36,583 bases of DNA from positions 1-36,583 of the forward strand of contig CAMLIT010000036.1 of NCBI GenBank assembly GCA_946480295.1, given 5' to 3'. Origin of the DNA: an uncultured Gemmatimonadota bacterium (GTDB lineage: Bacteria; Gemmatimonadota; Gemmatimonadetes; Gemmatimonadales; Gemmatimonadaceae). The notes beneath the pieces are model-generated. The model saw only the letters and a program-made list of their open reading frames with translations. It was not told the DNA's origin and did not search any database. The translations under genes were made by a program, and so were the position numbers. Below are positions 7,436-14,458 of the stretch, piece after piece; position 1 is the stretch's first letter, and every line of letters starts with the position of its first letter.

Positions 7436-9208
7436 CTACCCGTCCCCGTACAACCCCGCGATGACCTCCGCGTACTTCTCCTCGATCACCTTCCGCCGCA
7501 GCTTCAGCGTCGGCGTCAGCTCGCCGCCTTCCACCGTGAACTCCCCCGGCACGATCGCGAACCGCTTCACCGTCTGGACGCGCGCCAGCCGCGCGTTCGC
7601 CGTCTCGATCTCCCGCGCGAGGTGCGCCACGAACCGCTCGCACCGCGACGCCGACACCACGTCGCGCGCCGGGCTCCCCGCCACCTTCGCGACCTCCGGC
7701 ACCTTCGAGGGATCGAGCGTCAGGAGCACGCTCAGGTAGCGCTGCCGATCCCCGATCACCACCGCCTGGCTCACCACGGGGATGCTCTTCAGCACGCCCT
7801 CCACGTACTGCGGCGCGATGTTCTCGCCCCCCGCCGTGATGATCAGCTCCTTCTTGCGATCCGTGATCGCCAGGAACCCGTCCGCGTCGAGCACGCCGAT
7901 GTCGCCGGAGTGGAGCCACCCGTCCGCGTCGATCGCCTCCGCCGTCCCGATCGGATCCTTGAAGTAGCCCGTGAAGACGTGCCGTCCCCGCATGCAGATC
8001 TCGCCGTCGTCGGCGATGCGCAGCTCCGCGCCCGGCAGGCAGTAGCCCACCTTGCCCGTGCGGTAGCGCGACGGGTTCGACACGGTCGCCGGGCCGGTGC
8101 ACTCGCTCATGCCGTAGATCTCGCAGATCGGCATGCCGAGGGCGAGGAAGAACTCCAGCGTGTCCTTCGCGATCGGCGCCGCCGACGTCGCCAGCACGCG
8201 GGCGCGGTCGAGCCCCACGGCTCGGCGCACCTTCGAGAAGACGAGTCGCTCGGCGATGCCCCGCGTCAGCGGCCCGCGCTTCCCGCGCTGCGCCGCGTAC
8301 CCGCTCGCCAGCCCCACGCCGCGCGCCCAGCGCACGACCCGCCGCCGCAGCGACGGCGCCTGTGCCCCCGCGGCCTGCATGCGCTCCTGCATCTTCTCCC
8401 ACACGCGCGGCACGCCGAGGAAGAAGTGCGGGCGCACCTCCCGCAGGTTCTCGCCCAGCGACTCCATCGATTCGGCGAACCAGGTGCACGCGCCGATCGC
8501 CATCGCGAGGTGCAGCGAGAGCATCTGCTCGGCGATGTGGCTCAGCGGGAGATAGCTGATGCAGTCGTCGCCCGGCTTCAGGTCGGCGAGCGTGCGCCCG
8601 GCGTTCGCCGTCCACGTGATGTTGTCGTGCGAGAGCATCACGCCCTTCGGTACGCCGGTGGTCCCCGAGGTGTAGATCAGCGTGCAGACGTGGTCCGGCC
8701 GCTGCGCGGCGACGCGGGCGTCGAGCGCCGCCTCGTCGACGGCGTCACCCAGGGCCATGAACCGCTCCCACGACCAGACACGGTCGTCGGGATCGTCGCC
8801 GTACATCAGCACCACCGCCCGGAGCGCCGGCAGCTCGTGCCACACGCTCCGCAGCTTCGCGAGCTGCGCCGCGTCCTCGACGACGGCGATCGGCGCCTCG
8901 CAGTGCCGGATGATGTACGCGCTCTGCTCGGCGGTGCTCGTCGTGTAGATCCCCGCCGGGACGGCGCCGGCGTGGATGGCGCCGAGATCGGCGAGGAACC
9001 ACTGCGGGCAGTTGAATCCCGTGATCGTCACGCACTGTCCGGGGGCAAGCCCGAGCGCCACGAAGGCGCGGCCGGCGCGGCGGACCTGCTCCCGGTACTC
9101 CCACCAGGTCGTCGTGCGCCAGGCGCCATCGCGCCTGGCCTTGAGCGCCGGCGCATCGCGACGCTCGCCCGCCGTGCGGTCGAGGACATCCATGATACGC
9201 AGCGCCAT
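7436..9208 (-). CDS. Long-chain fatty-acid--CoA ligase (AMP-forming)
   Basis: A 590-residue member of the ANL adenylate-forming superfamily, close to bacterial FAA1/ACSBG-type ligases. It activates fatty acids to acyl-AMP and then acyl-CoA. The ATP-binding P-loop is YTSGTTGVPKGVMLSH (about residue 172), the A5 motif YGMSECTGPATVSNP, the A7 motif HSGDIGVLDADGFLAITDRK, and the hinge region ELIITAGGENIAPQ. Length is normal. A GGAGCAAGG sequence precedes the ATG. It is divergent, with 75 bases between starts, from a lysophospholipid acyltransferase gene, so both sides of the pair handle acyl chains for lipid synthesis. Confidence 0.93.
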   Translation of the reverse strand: MALRIMDVLDRTAGERRDAPALKARRDGAWRTTTWWEYREQVRRAGRAFVALGLAPGQCVTITGFNCPQWFLADLGAIHAGAVPAGIYTTSTAEQSAYIIRHCEAPIAVVEDAAQLAKLRSVWHELPALRAVVLMYGDDPDDRVWSWERFMALGDAVDEAALDARVAAQRPDHVCTLIYTSGTTGVPKGVMLSHDNITWTANAGRTLADLKPGDDCISYLPLSHIAEQMLSLHLAMAIGACTWFAESMESLGENLREVRPHFFLGVPRVWEKMQERMQAAGAQAPSLRRRVVRWARGVGLASGYAAQRGKRGPLTRGIAERLVFSKVRRAVGLDRARVLATSAAPIAKDTLEFFLALGMPICEIYGMSECTGPATVSNPSRYRTGKVGYCLPGAELRIADDGEICMRGRHVFTGYFKDPIGTAEAIDADGWLHSGDIGVLDADGFLAITDRKKELIITAGGENIAPQYVEGVLKSIPVVSQAVVIGDRQRYLSVLLTLDPSKVPEVAKVAGSPARDVVSASRCERFVAHLAREIETANARLARVQTVKRFAIVPGEFTVEGGELTPTLKLRRKVIEEKYAEVIAGLYGDG

Positions 9209-9283
9209 CGGCCTTGCTCCGGATCAGTGGGGGCGTCGGAGAGTCTATCACTCGAGGCGGCCCGTTCGCCATATTCCGCCGCC

Positions 9284-9868
9284 ATGATCCTCCCGCCCGC
9301 GCTGCCCCACCGCGGCAACGCCCTCTCGCAATGGCTCGGCGGCCGCGCGCTGCGCGCCCTCGGCTGGCGTCTCGACGGCGTGATCCCCGACGTGCCGAAG
9401 CTCGTGGCGATCGTCGCGCCGCACACGTCGAACTGGGACTTCCTCGTCGGCGTGGCGGCGCTCTTCACGCTCGGCGTCGACGTGCGCTTCCTCGGCAAGG
9501 ACACGCTCTTCCGCTGGCCCCTCGGCGTCGTCATGCGCTGGCTCGGGGGCATCCCCGTGGACCGCGCGCGCTCGCACGACGTGGTCGAGCAGTCGGTCGA
9601 GGAGTTCGAGCGGCGGGAGCGACTGGTGCTCGCCCTCGCCCCCGAGGGCACCCGCCGCAAGGTCGAGCGCTGGCGCACGGGCTTCTACTACATCGCGCTC
9701 GGCGCGCGCGTCCCCATCCTCCCCATCGCCTTCGACTGGGGCACGAAGACCATCCGCTTCGGCCCACCGCTCACGCCCACCGGCGTCCTCGACGCCGACC
9801 TCGACTCGCTCGGCGCATTCTACGCCGGCGTCCAGGGCAAGCGGCGCGCGCTCTCGACCATTCGCTAG
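9284..9868 (+). CDS. Lysophospholipid acyltransferase family protein (PlsC-like)
   Basis: A 194-residue acyltransferase of the PlsC/LPLAT superfamily, short compared with typical AGPATs (about 240). The catalytic HX4D motif is HTSNWD (His47, Asp52). The substrate-binding motifs are GGIPVDR and PEGTRRK, and PILPIAFDW corresponds to motif IV. It would acylate a lysophospholipid or related acceptor at the membrane; the acceptor is not determined. The start at 9284 follows a short AT-containing leader, and an in-frame extension upstream does not look coding. It is 11 bases from the next gene, suggesting an operon. Confidence 0.85.
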   Translation: MILPPALPHRGNALSQWLGGRALRALGWRLDGVIPDVPKLVAIVAPHTSNWDFLVGVAALFTLGVDVRFLGKDTLFRWPLGVVMRWLGGIPVDRARSHDVVEQSVEEFERRERLVLALAPEGTRRKVERWRTGFYYIALGARVPILPIAFDWGTKTIRFGPPLTPTGVLDADLDSLGAFYAGVQGKRRALSTIR

Positions 9869-9879
9869 ATTTTCCGACC

Positions 9880-11214
9880 GTGAAACTCCCCTCGCCAACG
9901 CGTCCCCGCCTCGCGGCCCTCGCCCTCGCCTGCGCCCTCCTCCCGCTCACCGCGCCCCTGGCCGAGGCGCAGCAGCGCGTCCCGGCTGCGGAGGCCCCCG
10001 CGTCCCGCGTCCCTCGTCCCTCGTCCCGCCCAGAGCCCGGCTCCCAGCTCACCGTCTACCTCATGACCATGGGCGTCGGCGCCGAGGTCTGGGAGCAGTT
10101 CGGCCACAACGCCCTCTGGTTCCACGACGCGGCCACCGGCCAGGACGTCGTCTACAACTGGGGGCTCTTCGACTTCAACGCGCCGCACTTCATCCCCCAC
10201 TTCCTCGAGGGGCTGATGCGGTACTCGATGGGCGGCTTCGACCTCCAGTCCACGCTCGAGGAGTACCGCGAGCGCGACCGCTCGGTGTGGGCGCAGGAGC
10301 TCGACCTCACGCCGGCGCAGAAGCTCTCCATGCTGCAGTACGTCGAGTGGAATGCGCTGCCGGAGAACCGCGACTACTGGTACAACTACTACACGGACAA
10401 CTGCTCCACCCGCGTCCGTGACATCATCGACCGCACGATCGGCGGCCAGCTCCGCGCCGCGACCGACCGCAAGATGACGGGCACGACCTACCGGACGGAG
10501 TCGCTGCGCCTGACGCAGGTGGACTTCCCGCTCGCGCTCGGGATCGACATCGGCCTCGGCCGGCCCGGCGACCACGAGCTCACCGCGTGGCAGCAGATGT
10601 TCGTGCCGATGCGCCTCCGCGACGAGGCGCGGGCCCTCCGCATCCACGACGGCGACAGCGGCGCGACGAAGCCGCTCGTGAAGTCGGAGCGCGAGCTCTA
10701 TGTCTCGCAGACGCATCAGGAGCCGGCGCGCCCGCCCGTCTACGCGCCCTGGTTTCTCGCGCTCGGCATCCTCGTCGCCGCGATCTTCGTCGCCCTCGGC
10801 TTCGGCGTCGAGTCGGGCGCCCGTGGCGCGCGCGTGACCGCCGCGATCGTCTTCGCCCTCTGGGCGTTCGTCGCCGGATTCTTCGGCACGCTGCTCGTCC
10901 TGATGTGGACGGTGACGAATCACACCTTCGCCTACCGGAACGAGAACCTGTTCCTGCTCAACCCGATCTGGCTCCTGCTCGTCGTGCTCGCGCCGCTGGC
11001 GCTCGTGCGCGGCCGTGGGACGGCCGCGGGCGCCGCACGCTGGGTGGCGCTCACGGTGGCGGCACTCTCGGCGATCGGCCTCGTCATGCACCTGCTCGGG
11101 CTGTCGCGGCAGCACAACCTCGCCATCATCGCCCTGCTGCTGCCGCCCGCGCTGGCGTACGGCTGGGTGGTGTACCGCACCGGGGCATCGCCCGCCCCGG
11201 CCCCGGCGCGCTAA
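9880..11214 (+). CDS. DUF4105 (Lnb-like periplasmic domain) membrane protein
   Basis: A 444-residue protein starting at GTG 9880 (VKLPSPTRPRL), with a signal peptide ending near residue 25 (APLAEAQ). The DUF4105 domain follows at about residues 60-300, recognised by EQFGHNALWFHD, YNWGLFDFNAP, YWYNYYTDNCSTRVRDIID (conserved His and Cys of a putative papain-like site) and TYRTESLRL. The C-terminal third has four to five transmembrane segments (PWFLALGILVAAIFVALGFG and later). Function is unknown for most members. A four-copy heptamer array (10001-10028) lies inside the reading frame between signal peptide and domain. It is probably co-transcribed with the acyltransferase upstream. Confidence 0.85.
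   Translation: MKLPSPTRPRLAALALACALLPLTAPLAEAQQRVPAAEAPASRVPRPSSRPEPGSQLTVYLMTMGVGAEVWEQFGHNALWFHDAATGQDVVYNWGLFDFNAPHFIPHFLEGLMRYSMGGFDLQSTLEEYRERDRSVWAQELDLTPAQKLSMLQYVEWNALPENRDYWYNYYTDNCSTRVRDIIDRTIGGQLRAATDRKMTGTTYRTESLRLTQVDFPLALGIDIGLGRPGDHELTAWQQMFVPMRLRDEARALRIHDGDSGATKPLVKSERELYVSQTHQEPARPPVYAPWFLALGILVAAIFVALGFGVESGARGARVTAAIVFALWAFVAGFFGTLLVLMWTVTNHTFAYRNENLFLLNPIWLLLVVLAPLALVRGRGTAAGAARWVALTVAALSAIGLVMHLLGLSRQHNLAIIALLLPPALAYGWVVYRTGASPAPAPAR
10001..10028 (+). repeat. In-frame CGTCCCK heptamer array inside the DUF4105 gene
   Basis: Four tandem heptamers (CGTCCCG, CGTCCCT, CGTCCCT, CGTCCCG) lie within the coding sequence. They encode part of a Ser/Arg/Pro-rich linker just after the signal peptide (ASRVPRPSSRPEP). 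Gain or loss of one unit would shift the frame; three units are frame-neutral. Confidence 0.9.
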
Positions 11215-11264
11215 CTTCCCGTCAGGCGCCAGCGTCGGCGCCCTCGCCAGGAAGGAGGTGCGAG

Positions 11265-11738
11265 ATGGCACTCGAGCTCACGTCGTCGGCATTCGCTCCC
11301 CACGCCGAGATCCCGCGGCGGTACACCTGTGACGGCGACGACGTCTCGCCGCCGCTCCAGTGGCGCGGCGTCCCGTCGAACGCGAAGTCCCTCGCGCTGA
11401 TCGTCGACGATCCCGACGCGCCCGACCCGAAGGCGCCGAAGATGACGTACGTCCACTGGGTGGTGGCGGACCTGCCGACGTCGACGACCGGGCTGCCCGA
11501 AGGCGCGAGCGGCAGGCACATGCCCGCCGGCGCGCACGAGGGGACCAACGACTTCAAAAAGACTGGCTACGGCGGTCCCTGTCCGCCGATCGGCCGGCAT
11601 CGCTACTTCTTCAAGCTCTACGCCCTCGACCGGATGCTGAACCTCGACCGGCCGACGAAGCCCGACCTCGAGAAGGCGATGCAGGGACACATCGTCGCGC
11701 ACGCGGAGCTCATGGGCACGTACCAGCACCCGAAGTGA
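11265..11738 (+). CDS. YbhB/YbcL-family PEBP-like protein
   Basis: A 157-residue phosphatidylethanolamine-binding-protein fold member, the bacterial YbhB/YbcL (Raf-kinase-inhibitor-like) group. The anion-binding pocket motifs are seen: CDGDDVSPPLQW, VDDPDAPDPKAP, YVHWVVADLP, YGGPCPPIGRHRYFFKLYAL. A strong Shine-Dalgarno (GGAAGGAGG, seven bases before the ATG) fixes the start. There is no signal peptide, so it is cytoplasmic. Its physiological ligand is unknown. It follows the DUF4105 gene by 50 bases and is followed at once by a strong hairpin. Confidence 0.92.
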   Translation: MALELTSSAFAPHAEIPRRYTCDGDDVSPPLQWRGVPSNAKSLALIVDDPDAPDPKAPKMTYVHWVVADLPTSTTGLPEGASGRHMPAGAHEGTNDFKKTGYGGPCPPIGRHRYFFKLYALDRMLNLDRPTKPDLEKAMQGHIVAHAELMGTYQHPK

Positions 11739-11739
11739 G

Positions 11740-11780
11740 CACCCCGGCGCCGGGTGCGGTACGCGCTCGGCGCCGGGGTG
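11740..11780. terminator. Bidirectional hairpin between convergent genes
   Basis: CACCCCGGCGCC (11740-11751) pairs perfectly with GGCGCCGGGGTG (11769-11780): a 12-bp stem with a 17-nt loop. It starts one base after the PEBP stop codon and ends 16 bases before the stop of the convergent S9 peptidase gene. There is no U-tract on either side, so it is an intrinsic-type hairpin without a canonical tail. Confidence 0.7.
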
Positions 11781-11796
11781 ATCGTGCTCGACGTGG

Positions 11797-13971
11797 TCAT
11801 CGACGCGATGCTGATCCGCCGAGCGCGGCGTTCGCCGATGCCGACGGCATGAAGTGGCGGTCGAACCAGCGCACGGTCGCGCTGTCCGCCGCGAACCACG
11901 AGGCGTAGCGCAGGAAGTCGTGGATCTCGTCGGGGATGACCATCTCCTCGAACGGCACGCCCTTCGTCTCCAGCCGTCGCGCGAGGTCCACCGTCTGGTG
12001 GAAGCGCACGTTGCGATCGTCATCCCCCTGGATGAGCAGCACCGGCGAGCGCCAGCTCGCGACCGCCGACGCCGGCGACGACTTCCACGCCACCGCGAGC
12101 GCCCGCTTCAGGTCCGGCGCCTCCTCGTAGCGCTCGCGGTCCATCAGTCCGCGCGCGCGCTCCGTCGTCCAGTCGTGCACGCCGTGCATGTCGACGCCGG
12201 TGGCGAAGATGTCCGAGTCGTGCGCGAGGGCCATGGCGGTGAGGAAGCCGCCATACGAGCCGCCCCAGATGCCGACGCGCTTCGGGTCCACCTGCGGCAG
12301 CGAGCGCAGGTACCGCCCGCCCGCCTTCACGTCCTGGTACTCCGCCGCGCCCTGCGCGCCCGCGTGCGGCGGGTGGTGGAAGTCGTGGCCGTAGCCGATC
12401 CCGAGGCGGTAGTTGATCGACAGCACGACGTAGCCGTGGTTCGCGAGGTACTGGTTCACGGCGTAGGCATTCGAGTAGTAGTACATCGCGTTCCAGCCGA
12501 CCAGCATCTGCCGCTGCGGACCGCCGTGCACGAACACGATCGCCGGCTGCCTCGCGCCACCCGCGTCGGCGCGCTCGAAGAGCTGGCCGTGCACCGGCGT
12601 GCCGTCGGGCGCGCGGAAGACGACCATCTTCGGCGTCACGAGCCGGTCCGCGGGGAAATCCGCCGGCACCGCGGCCGCGGCGAGCGTCGTCGCCGTCCCG
12701 CCGTGGATGGACACGACCGCCGTCAGCGGCGGCCGCTGCGCGCTCGCGCCGACGAACGCCACGGTGCGCCCGTCGCCCGTGACGACGGGCTTCGTCTCGT
12801 CGCCGGTGCCCGGCGTGAGCTGCACCGGTCTCGGCGCGTCGACCGGCACCACGAAGACGTGGCGGCGGTCGACGTCCTCGGCGAGCGGACCCGCGTTCGC
12901 CGCGTAGACGAGCGAGCGCCGGTCCGGCGTCGGCGTGATGTACTCGACCATGAAGCGGCCGGGCGTGAGCAGGAGCGCCTTGCCGCCCGCCGCGGGCACC
13001 GAGTACAGGTGCGGCCAGCCGTCCATGTCCGACACGAAGGTGAGCCGATCGCCCGCGGCCCAGTCGAGGTTCGCGCTTCCCTCCGACGTGGGGAGCGAGC
13101 CGTGGAGCGTGTTCGGGCTCGCCCACACCCGGCGTCCCTCGCCGGTGCGCGCGTCGGCCACCCAGATCTGGTACGGGTTCGGGTGTTGCTGCAGGATCGT
13201 GAGCGACGGCCCGCCCTCTCCGTGCAGCCGCACGAAGGCGATGCGCGTACCGTCCGGCGACCAGCGCGGCGTGATGTCGCGGTTCGTGCTCGGCGCCATC
13301 CAGCGGAGCGGCACGCTGTCCGACTCGAAGACGCCGATCAGGTCGTGATCCCCGCGATTCGACACGAAGGCGAGCCGGTCGCCGTTCGGCGACCACGCCA
13401 GCGAACCGTCGCGGCCGCGGTCGAAGAAGAGCCGCTTCCCGGGCGCGCTGCCGTCGATGGGCACGACGTACACGTCGCCGTTCACGAGATACGCGACGCG
13501 ATCGCCCTTCGGCGAGATCACGGGATCGTCTCCCTGCGCGAGCAGCTTCGGCGTGCCGCCGCCGACGGGGACGGCGAAGATGTCGATGTGCGGCTGCACC
13601 GGGCTCGAGGTCGGATCGGGCTGCAGCCCGCCCTCCGCCGTCCAGTTGGCGCCGTGGTCCCCGCCGCGCGTGTAGACGACGTACTTCCCGTCGGGTGAGA
13701 ACGACAGGTTCGTCAGCTCCTGGCCGTCGTCCGCGGCGTAGCTCGTGAGCCTGCGCGCGGTGAACGCCGGCCCCTCGGCGACGTAGACGTTGCGGACGCC
13801 GCGCTCGAACATGATCCACGCGATGCGCGAGCCCGTCGGCGCGGCGGCCAGCTCGGAGGTGAAGGGAAAGCTCGTCACCTGCGCCAGCGTGAAGTCCGCC
13901 GGGCGCTGGGCCAGCGCCGGGCGCGTGAGCGAGGAGAGCGCGAGGACGGCGAGGACGGCAGGGCGAATCAT
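11797..13971 (-). CDS. Secreted S9-family prolyl oligopeptidase-like peptidase
   Basis: A 724-residue serine peptidase. Residues 1-21 (ending ALAQ) form a signal peptide. A TolB/DPP-like beta-propeller fills about residues 25-430, with repeated WSPNGDRLAFVS and WSPDGTRIAFVR blades. The C-terminal alpha/beta hydrolase domain has the nucleophile in GGSYGGFLTAMA (Ser572), the Asp in IQGDDDRNVRF and the His in IPDEIHDFLRYASWF. It resembles acylaminoacyl-peptidase/DPP4-type enzymes that trim peptides outside the cytoplasm. No Shine-Dalgarno precedes the ATG; the upstream bases are unusually AT-rich (TTAGCAAATTCTT). It converges with the PEBP gene across the hairpin at 11740. Confidence 0.93.
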   Translation of the reverse strand: MIRPAVLAVLALSSLTRPALAQRPADFTLAQVTSFPFTSELAAAPTGSRIAWIMFERGVRNVYVAEGPAFTARRLTSYAADDGQELTNLSFSPDGKYVVYTRGGDHGANWTAEGGLQPDPTSSPVQPHIDIFAVPVGGGTPKLLAQGDDPVISPKGDRVAYLVNGDVYVVPIDGSAPGKRLFFDRGRDGSLAWSPNGDRLAFVSNRGDHDLIGVFESDSVPLRWMAPSTNRDITPRWSPDGTRIAFVRLHGEGGPSLTILQQHPNPYQIWVADARTGEGRRVWASPNTLHGSLPTSEGSANLDWAAGDRLTFVSDMDGWPHLYSVPAAGGKALLLTPGRFMVEYITPTPDRRSLVYAANAGPLAEDVDRRHVFVVPVDAPRPVQLTPGTGDETKPVVTGDGRTVAFVGASAQRPPLTAVVSIHGGTATTLAAAAVPADFPADRLVTPKMVVFRAPDGTPVHGQLFERADAGGARQPAIVFVHGGPQRQMLVGWNAMYYYSNAYAVNQYLANHGYVVLSINYRLGIGYGHDFHHPPHAGAQGAAEYQDVKAGGRYLRSLPQVDPKRVGIWGGSYGGFLTAMALAHDSDIFATGVDMHGVHDWTTERARGLMDRERYEEAPDLKRALAVAWKSSPASAVASWRSPVLLIQGDDDRNVRFHQTVDLARRLETKGVPFEEMVIPDEIHDFLRYASWFAADSATVRWFDRHFMPSASANAALGGSASRR

Positions 13972-14081
13972 AAGAATTTGCTAATCTGGGGATCGCGATT
14001 CACATTGCGGACGTCGTACGAACCGGGGCGAGTCGGCGGAGGGTGGGGTGGTGATGTGGGAGCCCGCCGGCTCCTCCGGAC

Positions 14082-14122
14082 CAGTGGCTCCATCTTCCCG
14101 ACGGCGGGGGATGGAGCCACTG
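14082..14122 (-). terminator. 13-bp perfect hairpin just after a minus-strand stop codon
   Basis: CAGTGGCTCCATC (14082-14094) pairs with GATGGAGCCACTG (14110-14122), a perfect 13-bp stem with a 15-nt loop. It begins five bases downstream of the stop codon of the small minus-strand gene at 14128-14403, and so is probably its terminator. There is no obvious T-tract. The rest of 13972-14127 shows no gene. Confidence 0.65.
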
Positions 14123-14127
14123 TCGTT

Positions 14128-14403
14128 TCAGGACGTGCCGTCGTGCGCCGCCGATGGACAGGCGCCGCGGTGAACGACGCGGTACTGGAGGATGCGGACC
14201 TCCGCCTCCTCGAACCGCTCGATCCGCTCCCCGCAGCGCACGCAGCGCGGGAAGAGCGTGAAGACCGAGCGGGCGATCAGGTCGAGGAAGGGATCGCCGC
14301 GGCGGGTGGCGAGGGAGATGGGACGGCTCCGGAGGGGACTGGCGGAAGATACGAGGCCCCCCGGGCTCGGCAACCGCGACGACACGACCCCGGCTGTCGC
14401 CAT
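14128..14403 (-). CDS. Probable small zinc-ribbon protein, unknown function
   Basis: A likely 91-residue protein. The C-terminal half looks like real protein: RRGDPFLDLIARSVFTLFPR, then CVRCGERIERFEEAEVR, then VVHRGACPS. The CxxC, His and Cys spacing (CVRC at about 54-57, then HxxxC at about 79-83) suggests a single zinc-binding ribbon. The start is uncertain: ATG 14403 is used here, but there is no clear ribosome-binding site and the N-terminal 30 residues are weak. Support comes from the perfect hairpin directly after the stop codon. It is divergent from the DUF5916 gene, whose promoter must then overlap it. I recognise no named family. Confidence 0.5.
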   Translation of the reverse strand: MATAGVVSSRLPSPGGLVSSASPLRSRPISLATRRGDPFLDLIARSVFTLFPRCVRCGERIERFEEAEVRILQYRVVHRGACPSAAHDGTS

Positions 14404-14458
14404 GCTGGCGGGCCGACGCACACTGGAGAAAACCGCGCCGCCCCCCGAATCTTCCTCC

